Source: Stenotrophomonas sp. BIO128-Bstrain (GTDB lineage Bacteria > Pseudomonadota > Gammaproteobacteria > Xanthomonadales > Xanthomonadaceae). Taken from it: 64,000 nt of DNA. Each line of letters opens with the position of its first letter. Positions within the stretch are counted from its first letter, which is position 1. The position numbers were made by a program, and so were the translations under genes. Where the stretch lies: NCBI RefSeq assembly GCF_030128875.1, contig NZ_CP124620.1, positions 806,001 to 870,000 on the forward strand. The letters are read 5' to 3'. The notes beneath the pieces are model-generated. The model was not told where the DNA came from, did no database searches, and worked only from the letters and a program-made list of their open reading frames with translations. Shown here piece after piece: positions 1-11,132 of the stretch.

Positions 1-2197
1 GTCGGCCAGCGCGACCTCGCTGGACACCATCACCGTTACCGCCGACCACCGCGAGCGCAACCTGCAGGAAGTGCCGGTCTCGGTCGGTGTAGTGCAGGGC
101 GAGAAGATCCGCGACTACACCGCCGGCGGCGACGACACCCTGCTGGCACTGTCGGGCAAGGTGCCCAGCTTCTACGCTGAAACCACCACCGGCCGCATCT
201 TCCCGCGCTTCTACATCCGCGGCCTGGGCAACATCGACTTCTACCTGGGTGCTTCGCAGCCGGTCTCGATCATCCAGGACGACGTGGTGCTCGAGCACGT
301 GGTGCTGAAGTCCAACCCGGTCTATGACGTGGACCAGATCGAAGTGCTGCGCGGCCCGCAGGGCACGCTGTTCGGCCGCAACACCACCGCCGGCATCGTC
401 AAGTTCGACACCATCAAGCCGAGCCAGGACTACAGCGGCCGCGTGCAGGCCAGCTACGGTACCTACGGCAGCGTGGCGGTCGACGGCGGCTTCGGTGGCC
501 CGATCAACGATATCGCCTCGTTCCGCGTGTCGGCGCTGTACCAGCACCGCGATGATTACGTCGACAACACCTACCGCGGCCCCAGCGCCGATGGCACGGT
601 CTCGCCGAAGAAGAACGCCATGGGCGGCTTCGACGACCGCAACGTGCGCGCGCAGCTGCTGCTGCAGCCGACCGAGAACTTCTCGCTGCTGGCCTCGGCC
701 CACGCACGCGACTATGACGGCACCTCGACCCTGTTCCTGCGCAGCGCGCTGACCAAGGGCTCCAACAAGACCGACGTGCCGCGCGACCAGGTCGCCTACG
801 ACGAAGCCGACAACAACCCGCAGGCCTACAAGACCTACGGCGGCTCGGTGAAGGCCATCTACGATTTCGGCAACGTCTCGCTGACCTCGATCACCGCCTA
901 CGAAACCACCTCCGGCTACAGCCGCGGTGACACCGACGGCGGCGCAGCCGTGAACTACCCGGTCAACGGCGTGCCGAACGGTTACGGCCAGTCGATGGGC
1001 CAGATCCGCGATCTGGACCAGTGGACCCAGGAGTTCCGCCTGGCCAACGCCGATGACAACCGCCTGAAGTGGCAGGTCGGCGCGTTCTACTTCGACGGTC
1101 GCGACACCACCGATTTCTACCAGCGCGCCTGGTTCCTGCAGGGCAACGCGCGCAACCCGAACAACTGGGTGCGCCTGCGCAACGTCAACACCTCCTGGGC
1201 CGGCTTCGGCCAGGTCAGCTATGACGTGACCGACAAGTTCACCCTGACCGCCGGCCTGCGCCAGACCAAGGACGAGAAGAAGACCCGCCTGCTCAAGACC
1301 GCCGATACCGCCGCCGGTGCCGTGACCTACAAGGGCCGCACCTACGTGGAGATGTCCGACACCACGCCGAGCTGGGATTTGAGCGCGATGTATGCGTTCA
1401 ACCCGCAGCTGAGCGTGTACGCGCGCGTGGCCCGCGGCTTCCGCGGCCCGACCATCCAGGGCCGTTCGGCCGTGTTCAATGCCGACTTCACCACGGCGAA
1501 CTCGGAAACCATCCTGTCCTGGGAAGCGGGCATCAAGAGCAGCCTGTGGGACAACCGCCTGCGCGTGAACGCGGCTGCGTTCACCTATGTGGTCAACGAC
1601 ATCCAGCTCAACGGCAACGATTCGGACGGCAACGGCGTGCTCTTCAATGCCGACAAGGCCAAGGCGTATGGTCTGGAAGCGGACATGGAACTGCGTCCGA
1701 TCCCGAACCTGGCCCTGAGCGCCGGCGTCAGCCTGCTGCACAGCAAGATCCAGGACGACCGCGTGTACGCGCAGGTCTGCGCCCTGAACGGCGCCGTGGT
1801 GTGCACCGTGAATGACCCGACCATCAAGGTCGGTGCCAACACTTTCGCGCAGATCAACGGCAACCCGCTGCCGAATGCACCGAAGTACAACATCAACCTG
1901 GCCGCGCGTTACGACATGCCGGTCAATGACGCCGATGTGTTCTTCGTCTCCACCGACTGGAACAAGCAGGGCTACACCAGCTTCGTGCTGTACGACTCGG
2001 CCGAATTCAACTCCAAGGGCAGCTTCGAAGGCGGCCTGAAGCTGGGCTACTCCGCCAACTACGGTGCCTGGGAAGTGGCGCTGTTCGCGCGCAACATCAC
2101 CAATGAGAAGAACCTCAAGGGTGTGATCGAGAACTACATGGCTGCGGTCTACAACGAACCGCGCACCGTGGGCGTTTCGCTCAACATGAACTGGTAA
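1..2197 (+). CDS. TonB-dependent outer membrane receptor (5' end outside window)
   Basis: The open frame already runs at the left edge, so the signal peptide is missing; 731 residues are visible. The first residues contain a TonB-box-like stretch (LDTITVTA), followed by a plug domain with the typical VEVLRGPQGTLFGRNT-type motif (here IEVLRGPQGTLFGRNTT, about residues 114-130 of the visible part) and then a 22-strand-type beta barrel rich in aromatic and Asn/Asp residues, ending in NMNW. The family imports siderophores, cobalamin or carbohydrates with energy from TonB-ExbBD. The substrate cannot be told from the sequence and no neighbouring transport genes help. A GTG at 71 lies inside the coding region and is not the true start. 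A bidirectional hairpin terminator follows the stop. Confidence 0.93.
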   Translation, partial: SASATSLDTITVTADHRERNLQEVPVSVGVVQGEKIRDYTAGGDDTLLALSGKVPSFYAETTTGRIFPRFYIRGLGNIDFYLGASQPVSIIQDDVVLEHVVLKSNPVYDVDQIEVLRGPQGTLFGRNTTAGIVKFDTIKPSQDYSGRVQASYGTYGSVAVDGGFGGPINDIASFRVSALYQHRDDYVDNTYRGPSADGTVSPKKNAMGGFDDRNVRAQLLLQPTENFSLLASAHARDYDGTSTLFLRSALTKGSNKTDVPRDQVAYDEADNNPQAYKTYGGSVKAIYDFGNVSLTSITAYETTSGYSRGDTDGGAAVNYPVNGVPNGYGQSMGQIRDLDQWTQEFRLANADDNRLKWQVGAFYFDGRDTTDFYQRAWFLQGNARNPNNWVRLRNVNTSWAGFGQVSYDVTDKFTLTAGLRQTKDEKKTRLLKTADTAAGAVTYKGRTYVEMSDTTPSWDLSAMYAFNPQLSVYARVARGFRGPTIQGRSAVFNADFTTANSETILSWEAGIKSSLWDNRLRVNAAAFTYVVNDIQLNGNDSDGNGVLFNADKAKAYGLEADMELRPIPNLALSAGVSLLHSKIQDDRVYAQVCALNGAVVCTVNDPTIKVGANTFAQINGNPLPNAPKYNINLAARYDMPVNDADVFFVSTDWNKQGYTSFVLYDSAEFNSKGSFEGGLKLGYSANYGAWEVALFARNITNEKNLKGVIENYMAAVYNEPRTVGVSLNMNW

Positions 2198-2250
2198 GGC
2201 CCACGTCGCCGGTGCCGCGCTGCTGCGGCACCGGTGCGTCGGATCCAAAA

Positions 2251-2280
2251 GACAACGCCCCGCAGATGCGGGGCGTTGTC
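2251..2280. terminator. Bidirectional hairpin terminator between TBDR and rnd
   Basis: An 11-bp perfect stem, GACAACGCCCC / GGGGCGTTGTC, with an 8-base loop lies between two convergent genes. On the plus strand the tail is only weakly T-rich (gtttc); on the minus strand the hairpin is followed by TTTTGGATCC. It can serve both genes. Confidence 0.75.
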
Positions 2281-2283
2281 GTT

Positions 2284-3375
2284 TCAGGCAGGTGGCAGCA
2301 GAGGGGCCAGGATCGGCTCGAGCTGCGCCTGGCGCCAGCCGGCCAGCGCCGTGGGCCACTGGCGGCGTTCGATGTAGCTTTCCAGGTGCTTGCGCGAGGC
2401 CAGTACGCCGTCGGGCAGGCCAAGTTCGGCACTGCGCGCGCTGACCGCATCCTGCAGCCGCTTGAGGGCCTGCTTGTTGGCATCGTTGGCCGGCAGCGCC
2501 AAAGGGGCTTCGGCTTCATCGGCAAGCGGGGTGATCAGCGCCTGCCAGACCTGCGCGGCGAGTTTGCGCGGGGCCTTGGGGAAGCCTTCCATCAGTTTGG
2601 ACAGCGCATCCACATCGGCCGGCGGCGTGCGTGCCAGCACGGCGGCCAGTTCGTTGTCGAGCACCCAGCTGCGCGGCTTGTCGCTGGCACGGGCCTGCAC
2701 GTCGCGCCAGCGCAGCAAGCGCAGCAGGCGCAGCTGTGCCGGGGTATCCATGAACTGCGCCGAGCGCATCGCCACATGCGGCCAGCGCTCTTCATCGTGT
2801 TCCACACTGGCGAGCAGGCGCTCGGCATCGTCCTGCAGCCACTGGCGGCGGCCGAGTTCTTCCAGGCGTGCGTCGATGGTGTCGTGGATCTGGAACAGGT
2901 ACTCCACGTCGTCGGCGGCATACTCCAGCTGTGCCTCCGAGAGCGGGCGGCGCATCCAGTCCGAACGGGTCTCGCCCTTGGCCAGGGTGACGCCGGTGAC
3001 CGCAGTGACCAGCTTCTGGTACCCCATGCCGCCGCCGATGCCGGCCAGCGCAGCGCCGATCTGGGTGTCGAAGAGCGGGCGTGGCAGCACGCCGCAGGCG
3101 ACCTTGAAGGTGACCAGGTCTTCGCTGGCGCTGTGCATGATCTTGAGGATCGAGGTATCCGTCAGCCACGGGGCAAGGGCCTCGTTCATGCCGGGGATCA
3201 GCGGGTCGATCAGCAGGATTTCATCGCCGACCGCCATCTGTACCAGGGCCAGTTGCGGCCAGTAGGTACGCTCGCGGATGAACTCCGTATCCAGGCCGAT
3301 GCGGGTGGGGCGCTGGCGGAAGCGCTCGTCCAGTTCCGCCGGGGTTTTGATCCAGTAAGCCACGTGGGATTCCAT
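2284..3375 (-). CDS. rnd: Ribonuclease D
   Basis: A 363-residue protein, the usual RNase D length. It is a 3'-5' exoribonuclease that trims tRNA and other structured RNA precursors in the cytoplasm. The DEDDy exonuclease domain is visible: IGLDTEFIRERTY near the N-terminus (Asp and Glu of motif I), HSASEDL (motif II) and YAADDVEYL (motif III with the Tyr). An HRDC-like C-terminal half follows. The reading frame extends to a TTG at 3384, but ATG at 3375 (MESHVAYW) fits the family start better. No clear Shine-Dalgarno is seen for either. It stands alone, convergent with the receptor gene. Confidence 0.93.
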   Translation of the reverse strand: MESHVAYWIKTPAELDERFRQRPTRIGLDTEFIRERTYWPQLALVQMAVGDEILLIDPLIPGMNEALAPWLTDTSILKIMHSASEDLVTFKVACGVLPRPLFDTQIGAALAGIGGGMGYQKLVTAVTGVTLAKGETRSDWMRRPLSEAQLEYAADDVEYLFQIHDTIDARLEELGRRQWLQDDAERLLASVEHDEERWPHVAMRSAQFMDTPAQLRLLRLLRWRDVQARASDKPRSWVLDNELAAVLARTPPADVDALSKLMEGFPKAPRKLAAQVWQALITPLADEAEAPLALPANDANKQALKRLQDAVSARSAELGLPDGVLASRKHLESYIERRQWPTALAGWRQAQLEPILAPLLPPA

Positions 3376-3591
3376 GTACTGCAAAGGGGTGCTCAGGTCG
3401 GGGAGGATAGCCTAACCCCGTGCCACGGCCGGCATGCCTGCGCAGTGCGATGAACGCCCGGGCCGCCAGCGGTCGCCGCCCGCGACGGTGGCGATTATGA
3501 TGATCGCCTGTCCGCACCTGCGGCATGCCGCCTGGAACGCGACTGCACCCGGGGCACACGGCGTGCGGCAGGGCGCAGGCGCTGCAAGACG

Positions 3592-5487
3592 ATGCCATGC
3601 CCCAAGGACCCCCATTTGCGACCGTCAGGCACATTGCCGCTGCTGTTCACCGCACTGCTGGGGGTGCTGGCCGCCTGTTCGCCCGCGCCTGCGCCCGCCC
3701 CGGCAACCCCAGCGGCCACGCCCGCTGCGCCGCGGCCCACGCCCAGCGCACCGGTGGCGCAGGTCACCATCGGTGGCGAGGATGCGGCCGAGACGGTGGA
3801 GCGCTGGCAGCCACCTGCGGTCACCCTCGTCGACGGCGAAGCCGCGCAGGCACGCCGTGACGCCGCGCGCGCCTTCGAGGAAGACCGGCTGTACCGCAGC
3901 GCCGAGGATGCGATTCCGATCTGGCTGGCGCTGCTGGAGCGCGATCCCAAGGACAGGGTGGCCCAGGCCGGCCTGAAGCGCGCCCGTCAGCGTCTGCTGG
4001 AGGAAGCGTCCGCCTTGTTGGACCGCCCGCTCAAGCAGCGTGAGGCGCTGGCCCAGGCCAGCGAGATGGCCCTGGTCCTGCTGACCCTGGCGCCCGACGA
4101 TGCCAAGGTACGTGAGCTGCAGTCACGGGTGGAGATCGCCCAGCGCGTGGTGGCCTACAACCGCGCCGGTGAAGAGGATCTGCGTGCCGATCGCATCGGC
4201 GAAGACGGCGATGGCGCCATCCCCAATTTCCGCGAGGCGCTGGCGCTGGATGCGGACAATCCGCGTGCCCGGCAGGGGCTGGCCGCGGCAGAGAGCGCAC
4301 TGATCCGGCGTGCGGAAACGGCCGCGCGGGCCACTGACTTTGCGACCGCGGGGACGTGGCTGGCCGAAGCGGCCAAGGTGCGTGACTCTTCGATCACCAT
4401 CGCCGATGCCTTCGAGCGCATCGAGAACATCCGCTCTGACACCCTGGCGCGGCTGCGCAACGAGGGCCTGCGTGATCTGGCCACGCCGCAGGGTCTCAAG
4501 CCGGCGCGGCAGAAACTGGAAGATGCCCTGCGCATCGCATTGCCCGGCGATCCGGTCGTGGGCCAGCTGCGCGAGCGCATCGAACTGGTCACCCATTACG
4601 GCAGCTTCCGGCCGCGGCAGGTGTTCAGCGATGCCCTGCGCGATGGTGGCCGCGGGCCCCAGATGATCGTGGTGCCGCATGGCGGATTCCAGATGGGCGC
4701 CGCCGAGAACGAACTGGGCGCGACCGATGCCGAGAAACCCTCGCATTACGTGCGGTTCGAGCGCGGCTTTGCGATGTCGATCACCGAAGTGACGGTCGCC
4801 GATTTCCGCCGCTACGTGCAGGCCACCAAGGCGCGCCCACGTGCCACGCGGCGCGGCCATTCGATCGTGTACGACGAGCGCAGCGGCAACTTCGTCCGCC
4901 GCAGCGGCGTGGACTGGCAGTCCGATTACAACGGCGCCGAGGCGATCGCGAACCTGCCGGTGATGCACGTCAGCGTGCGCGATGCCGAGAATTACGCGAC
5001 CTGGCTGTCCGAACAGACCGGACGCTCGTACCGGCTGCCCAGCGAGGCCGAATTCGAATACGCGCTGCGCGCGGGCAGCAGTGGCCGCTACCCGTGGGGC
5101 GATGCGGGCACGCCGCCCGCGCGTGCCGGCAATTTCACCGGCGCCGAGGATGTCTCACCCTCCGGCCGGCACTGGTACAACGCCTTCGTCGGCTACGGCG
5201 ATGGATACTGGGGGCCGGCGCCGGTGGGCAGCTTCGATCCCAACCCCTGGGGCCTGCACGACATCGCCGGGAACCTGAGCGAGTGGGTGGCCGACTGCTG
5301 GCATGCCAGTTACCGGCGGGCACCTGCAGATGGCGTGGCCTGGTTCAACCCCGGCTGCCGGCAGCGGGTGATCCGTGGCGGCAACTGGGCCAACGCACCG
5401 GCACAGACCCGCGCGGCGTGGCGGCAGTCGCAGGACTCGGACACCACCAGCGCCCGGATCGGCTTCCGCCTGGTCCGCGGTATCTGA
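3592..5487 (+). CDS. Lipoprotein with C-terminal SUMF1 (formylglycine-generating enzyme-like) domain
   Basis: 631 residues. An N-terminal signal peptide ends in a lipobox (LAAC, about residue 30), followed by a Pro/Ala linker, so the protein is probably anchored in the envelope. Residues about 60-345 are helical with Ala/Leu/Arg periodicity resembling TPR-type repeats. Residues about 360-631 form an FGE-sulfatase/SUMF1 fold: FQMG, ITEVTVADFRRYV, RLPSEAEFEYALRAG, WGLHDIAGNLSEWVADCW and the final IGFRLV. Authentic formylglycine generators carry two catalytic Cys in the segment before this last motif; here it reads GGNWANAPAQTRAAW without Cys, so a sulfatase-activating role is unlikely. Function unknown; a binding or structural role is plausible. 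The start codon lacks an obvious ribosome binding site. Confidence 0.85.
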   Translation: MPCPKDPHLRPSGTLPLLFTALLGVLAACSPAPAPAPATPAATPAAPRPTPSAPVAQVTIGGEDAAETVERWQPPAVTLVDGEAAQARRDAARAFEEDRLYRSAEDAIPIWLALLERDPKDRVAQAGLKRARQRLLEEASALLDRPLKQREALAQASEMALVLLTLAPDDAKVRELQSRVEIAQRVVAYNRAGEEDLRADRIGEDGDGAIPNFREALALDADNPRARQGLAAAESALIRRAETAARATDFATAGTWLAEAAKVRDSSITIADAFERIENIRSDTLARLRNEGLRDLATPQGLKPARQKLEDALRIALPGDPVVGQLRERIELVTHYGSFRPRQVFSDALRDGGRGPQMIVVPHGGFQMGAAENELGATDAEKPSHYVRFERGFAMSITEVTVADFRRYVQATKARPRATRRGHSIVYDERSGNFVRRSGVDWQSDYNGAEAIANLPVMHVSVRDAENYATWLSEQTGRSYRLPSEAEFEYALRAGSSGRYPWGDAGTPPARAGNFTGAEDVSPSGRHWYNAFVGYGDGYWGPAPVGSFDPNPWGLHDIAGNLSEWVADCWHASYRRAPADGVAWFNPGCRQRVIRGGNWANAPAQTRAAWRQSQDSDTTSARIGFRLVRGI

Positions 5488-5590
5488 CCAACGGCGCGCC
5501 GGGCCGGATTTTCACCCGGCCACCCACCGCGCGTTCTAGGATTGGCGCAGTGTCGGGCAGGGTGCCGCGGCCATCTCAGGAAGCAAGCGC

Positions 5591-6493
5591 ATGCGCAACG
5601 ATCCATTCGGCGGTCAGCAGCAGGGCCGCGCCCGGCGGCCGCGCCTGTTCGGCAACATCCGCTGGTGGGTACTGCTGGCCTTCGCCGGCTATGCCGCGTT
5701 CTACTGGTTCTCCAACCGTGCGGTGGATCCGTACACCGGCGAAAGCGTGTTGATCGACAGCTCGCTCGATGCGAGCCAAGAGAAGGCGCTCGGCCTGCAG
5801 GCCTACCAGGAAATCCTGGCCCAGGAGCGGCCGTTGGATCCCAATGCGCCACAGTCGCGCGAGATCCAGGCGATCGCCCGGCGCTTGATCGCCAAGGTGG
5901 ACGTGGTGGAAACCGCGCTCGCCGAGGAACACGGACTGAAGCCTGCGCACTTCGCGCGTGACTTCGAATGGGAGGTCAACGTGATTCCGTCCGACCAGGC
6001 CAATGCGTTCTGCCTGCCGGGCGGCAAGATGGCGGTCTATACCGGGTTGATTCCGGTCGCGCGTACGGTGGATGCGATGGCGGTGGTGATGGGGCATGAG
6101 ATCGCGCATGCCTTGCTGCGTCATGGGGCCCAGCGCATGGCGCAGCAGAAGATGACCCAGATCGGGCAGATGGCCGGCGCCGCCAGCGGCATGGACCCGC
6201 AACAGCAGCAGATGATGATGTCGGCGATGGGCTACGGCTACCTGTTGCCCTATGCGCGCAGCCATGAAACCCAGGCCGATGAAGTGGGCCTGATGCTGGC
6301 CGCCGCAGCGTGCTTCGACCCGCAGGAAGCGATTCCGCTGTGGGAGCGGATGGGGCAGGCCAGTGGGGGGCAGTCGACCTCGGAATTCGCGTCCACGCAT
6401 CCCAACCCGGGCACGCGCATCCAGAACCTGCAGGCGTTGATGCCCAAGGCAATGGAATACCGGCAGAAGTTCTGCGAAAGCGCGGGGCGTTGA
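5591..6493 (+). CDS. M48 family zinc metalloprotease, membrane anchored
   Basis: 300 residues. A short basic N-terminus is followed by a single transmembrane segment (about residues 23-43), then a periplasmic M48 peptidase domain of the BepA/LoiP type. The zinc motif HEIAH is at about 169-173, and the third ligand lies in HETQADEVG at about residue 225. A conserved STHPNPGTRIQNL motif near the C-terminus is typical of this family. Such proteases take part in outer-membrane protein quality control. There are no TPR repeats after the domain, unlike BepA, so the exact counterpart is uncertain. The gene is convergent with xseA, with 30 bases between them. Confidence 0.9.
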   Translation: MRNDPFGGQQQGRARRPRLFGNIRWWVLLAFAGYAAFYWFSNRAVDPYTGESVLIDSSLDASQEKALGLQAYQEILAQERPLDPNAPQSREIQAIARRLIAKVDVVETALAEEHGLKPAHFARDFEWEVNVIPSDQANAFCLPGGKMAVYTGLIPVARTVDAMAVVMGHEIAHALLRHGAQRMAQQKMTQIGQMAGAASGMDPQQQQMMMSAMGYGYLLPYARSHETQADEVGLMLAAAACFDPQEAIPLWERMGQASGGQSTSEFASTHPNPGTRIQNLQALMPKAMEYRQKFCESAGR

Positions 6494-6523
6494 AGGCGGA
6501 CGACGTGGCGTGGGCGCGCTGGG

Positions 6524-7864
6524 TCAGCGCGCCGGTTCGTTGACCGTTACGTCGATCACGCCGTCCTGCACGCGTGCCTTGAGCGTCTCGCCGGGGCGCA
6601 CCTGTAACGGCGAACGCACCAGGCTGCCATCGTCCTCGCGGGTCAGGATGGCGTAACCGCGCGCGACGGTAGCCAGCGGGCTGACCGCTTCCATCGAACG
6701 GGCGAGCGCGCGCAGGCGCAGATTGTCGCGCTGCAGCTGGCGGCCGATCGCACTGTCCGCACGCGGCAGCAGCCGTTGCAGGCGCTCACGCAGGGCATCC
6801 AGCCGGCGCTGCGGGTGACCGCTGCGCAGTACAGCCGCGGCGTGGCGCAGATGGGCCAGGCGGCCCTGATGCTGTGTCGTCCACGCTGCGTGCAGGCGAC
6901 GCGCGACATCCTGCTGGCGGCGCTGCAACAGCTGCAGGCGTGATTGCGGGCTCTGTGCGTTGAGGCGCAGCAGGGCGCGGTCCGCGCGCTGCATCGCTTG
7001 CCCGAGGCTGTGCCGCTGCAGCTGTGCCAGGCGCGCATCCAGGCGGCGCACGCGCAGCAGCAGGTCGCGCTGGTCGGGTACCAGCAGTTCGGCCGCGACC
7101 GAGGGCGTGGGCGCGCGCAGGTCGGCGGCGAAATCGGCGAGGCTGAAGTCGGTTTCGTGACCCACCGCAGAGACCACCGGTGTCTGGCTGGCGGCAATCG
7201 CGCGGGTCAGCTGCTCGTCGTTGAACGCCCACAGATCTTCCATCGAGCCGCCGCCGCGGGTCAGCAGGATGACATCGTAACGGCCACTGGCATCGGCCGA
7301 ACGCAGCAGCGAGGTCAACTGCGCGGCGGCGCTGTCGCCCTGCACCAGGCTGGGCAATAGATCCACTTCCAGCATCGGGAAGCGCCGTTCCAGCACGCTC
7401 AGCACGTCGCGCACCGCCGCGCCGGTGGGCGAGGTGATCACCGCCAGGCGGCGCAGATGGGCCGGCATCGGCCGCTTGCGCTCGGGCGCGAACAGGCCCT
7501 CGGCCTCCAGCCGCGCCTTGAGCTGCTCGAAGGCGCGGCGCAGGGCGCCTTCGCCGGCTTCTTCCATGTGGTCGAGCACCATCTGGTACTCGCCGCGGGC
7601 TTCGTACAGGGTCAACCGGCCCCGCGCGAGCACGCGCATGCCTTCGCGCGGCACGAACTTCAGCCACTGGCTCTTGGGCTTGAACAACGCCGCGCGGATC
7701 TGCGAGCGCGCGTCCTTCAGCGTGAAATACATATGGCCTGAGGCCGGGCGGGTAACGCTGCCCAGTTCGGCTTCCACCCAGATCAGCGGGAACGCGCCTT
7801 CCAGCAGGTCGCGGGCCAGGATGTTGAGCTGGCTGGGCGTGAGAATCTGCGCGCTGCGGTCCAT
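6524..7864 (-). CDS. xseA: Exodeoxyribonuclease VII large subunit
   Basis: 446 residues from ATG 7864 ([14 protein letters not shown]). An OB-fold domain comes first (about residues 1-100, with WVEAELGSV and [10 protein letters not shown]), then the catalytic domain with [29 protein letters not shown] and [27 protein letters not shown], then a long coiled-coil-like Arg/Leu/Gln-rich region. The enzyme degrades single-stranded DNA in both directions together with XseB, which is not in this window. An in-frame ATG at 7873 is an alternative start. The frame stays open much further upstream through queG only because of codon bias. Confidence 0.95.
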   Translation of the reverse strand: MDRSAQILTPSQLNILARDLLEGAFPLIWVEAELGSVTRPASGHMYFTLKDARSQIRAALFKPKSQWLKFVPREGMRVLARGRLTLYEARGEYQMVLDHMEEAGEGALRRAFEQLKARLEAEGLFAPERKRPMPAHLRRLAVITSPTGAAVRDVLSVLERRFPMLEVDLLPSLVQGDSAAAQLTSLLRSADASGRYDVILLTRGGGSMEDLWAFNDEQLTRAIAASQTPVVSAVGHETDFSLADFAADLRAPTPSVAAELLVPDQRDLLLRVRRLDARLAQLQRHSLGQAMQRADRALLRLNAQSPQSRLQLLQRRQQDVARRLHAAWTTQHQGRLAHLRHAAAVLRSGHPQRRLDALRERLQRLLPRADSAIGRQLQRDNLRLRALARSMEAVSPLATVARGYAILTREDDGSLVRSPLQVRPGETLKARVQDGVIDVTVNEPAR

Positions 7865-7925
7865 GGGGGGCATCAGGCCAAACGGTACGAACGGGGGGCC
7901 ATGGTCGCACGTCGGCGGCGATGCT

Positions 7926-9014
7926 TCATCCCGCGGTGGCGCGGTCGGCGTGCTGCTGCAGGGCCCAGGCCACATGCTCGCGCACGATCGCCGAAGGGTG
8001 CTCGCGCCGTGCCTGCAGCGCGGCCAGGGTCTCGGCATGGGTCGGCGCATTGCCCAGCGCCACGGCGATGTTGCGCAGCCAGCGTTCATGCCCGCTGCGG
8101 CGGATCGGGCTGCCTTCGGTGCGGCGCAGGAACTCGTCTTCTTCCCAGGCGAACAGCTGGGCGAGCGAGGCAGTGTCCAGGTCATTGCGCGCGCGGAAAT
8201 CCGGCTCGTCGGTGCGCTTGGCGAACTTGTTCCAGGGGCAGACCAGCTGGCAGTCGTCGCAGCCGTAGATGCGGTTGCCCATTGCGGTGCGCATCTCCTC
8301 GGGAATCGCACCGTCATGTTCGATGGTGAGATAGGAAATGCAGCGGCGTGCATCCAGGCGGTGCGGGGCGATGATCGCCTGGGTCGGGCAGACATCGATG
8401 CAGCGCGTGCAGGTGCCGCAGTGCGCGCTCGCGGGTGTATCCACCGGCAGCGGCAGGTCGATGTAGATCTCACCGATGAAGAACCACGAACCGCCCTGCT
8501 TGTCGATCAGGCAGGTGTGCTTGCCGATCCAGCCCAGCCCGGCATTGCGCGCGAGGGCGCGCTCCAGCACCGGGGCCGAATCGACGAACACGCGGTAGCC
8601 GAAGGGACCGATCTCGGCGGCGATGCTGTCGGCGAACTTCTGCAGCCGGTTGCGCATCAGCTTGTGGTAATCGCGGCCCAAGGCGTAGCGCGCTACGTAG
8701 GCGCGGTCGCCATCATGCAGGGTGTTCCAGGCTTCGGCGTCATCCTTGTGGCCGTAATCCATACCGACCGAGATCACCCGCACCGTGCCCGGCAGCAGTT
8801 CATCCGGCCGCGCGCGCAGGGTGCCGTGCCGCGCCATCCACTCCATCGTGCCGTACAGGCCCTTGCCCAGCCAGTCGGCCAGGTGGGCTTCGTCCTCGCG
8901 CAGATCGATCCCGGACACGCCGCAGCGCTGGAAGCCATGCACGCGCGCGATCGCACGGATGCGGTCGGCGGCGCGGGCCAGGTGGACGGGGGCGGGGAGG
9001 GGGACGGCGGACAT
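7926..9014 (-). CDS. queG: Epoxyqueuosine reductase
   Basis: 362 residues. QueG catalyses the last step of queuosine synthesis, reducing epoxyqueuosine in tRNA to queuosine with a cobalamin cofactor and two [4Fe-4S] clusters. Both cluster motifs are visible: [16 protein letters not shown] (about residues 190-205) and [11 protein letters not shown] (about 240-250). An N-terminal cobalamin-binding reductase-like domain is present ([32 protein letters not shown]). The start MSAVPLP at 9014 is the only in-frame ATG near the family start. It is divergent from nnr, as in many proteobacteria. The queuosine-linked gene gluQRS lies 9 kb away. Confidence 0.95.
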   Translation of the reverse strand: MSAVPLPAPVHLARAADRIRAIARVHGFQRCGVSGIDLREDEAHLADWLGKGLYGTMEWMARHGTLRARPDELLPGTVRVISVGMDYGHKDDAEAWNTLHDGDRAYVARYALGRDYHKLMRNRLQKFADSIAAEIGPFGYRVFVDSAPVLERALARNAGLGWIGKHTCLIDKQGGSWFFIGEIYIDLPLPVDTPASAHCGTCTRCIDVCPTQAIIAPHRLDARRCISYLTIEHDGAIPEEMRTAMGNRIYGCDDCQLVCPWNKFAKRTDEPDFRARNDLDTASLAQLFAWEEDEFLRRTEGSPIRRSGHERWLRNIAVALGNAPTHAETLAALQARREHPSAIVREHVAWALQQHADRATAG

Positions 9015-9072
9015 GGCCTGGGCGGAAACGGAGCCTGGGAAGGGCGCGGCAAGGCTGCGCCTGGGCGACAAG

Positions 9073-9080
9073 TATAGAAT
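9073..9080 (+). promoter_or_regulatory. Possible -10 element of nnr, giving a near-leaderless mRNA
   Basis: TATAGAAT lies 6 bases before the nnr ATG at 9087, which would place transcription start almost at the start codon. No good -35 hexamer is visible 17 bases upstream, and no Shine-Dalgarno precedes the ATG, consistent with a leaderless start. Confidence 0.35.
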
Positions 9081-9086
9081 CCCGGC

Positions 9087-10565
<1,479 letters not shown>

Positions 10566-10567
10566 AC

Positions 10568-11050
10568 ATGATCGAGTTTTTCCTCGCGCAGACCCAGGAC
10601 ACCGACCTGCTCGGGCAATGGCTGGCCGCGACCCGTCCGCCGCAGGCGGTGATGCAGCTGCAGGGCGACCTGGGGGCTGGCAAGTCCACCCTGGCCCGCG
10701 CCCTGCTGCGCGCGCTGGGCGTGCAGGGCGCGATCCGCAGCCCGACTTACACCCTGGTGGAACGCTACCCGCTGGCCGACGGGCACGAGGCTTGGCATCT
10801 GGACCTGTACCGGATCGGCAATGCGCAGGAGCTGGATTTCCTGGGGCTGGACGAGGGCAGCGCCTCGCTGTGGCTGGTCGAATGGCCCGAGCGCGGCGCC
10901 GGTGCGCTGCCGCCGGCCGATCTGGAAGTCGCACTGGAGATCCATGGCCAGGGGCGGCGCGCCCGGCTCACGGCGACCAGTCCTGCCGGTCGCGAATGGC
11001 TCGAACGGCTCCCCCAAGGGGGCGACTTGCAGGCCCTTTCTGTCGGCTGA
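10568..11050 (+). CDS. tsaE: tRNA threonylcarbamoyladenosine biosynthesis ATPase TsaE
   Basis: 160 residues from ATG 10568. TsaE is the small P-loop ATPase that works with TsaB and TsaD to make t6A37 in tRNAs decoding ANN codons. The Walker A motif GDLGAGKST lies at about residues 38-46. RSPTYTLVERY and WHLDLYRI are family motifs, and the C-terminal half carries FLGLDEGSASLWLVEWPERG. A TTG at 10562 overlapping the nnr stop is a possible earlier start. It is part of the nnr-tsaE-amiC-mutL arrangement. Confidence 0.94.
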   Translation: MIEFFLAQTQDTDLLGQWLAATRPPQAVMQLQGDLGAGKSTLARALLRALGVQGAIRSPTYTLVERYPLADGHEAWHLDLYRIGNAQELDFLGLDEGSASLWLVEWPERGAGALPPADLEVALEIHGQGRRARLTATSPAGREWLERLPQGGDLQALSVG

Positions 11051-11132
11051 CACTAGGAACCACCGGCAGGTTACGGATTATTAAGGGAAAAGGAGTTGCA
11101 TTTCATTCAGCGCGGTGATTGAATCCAGACCC

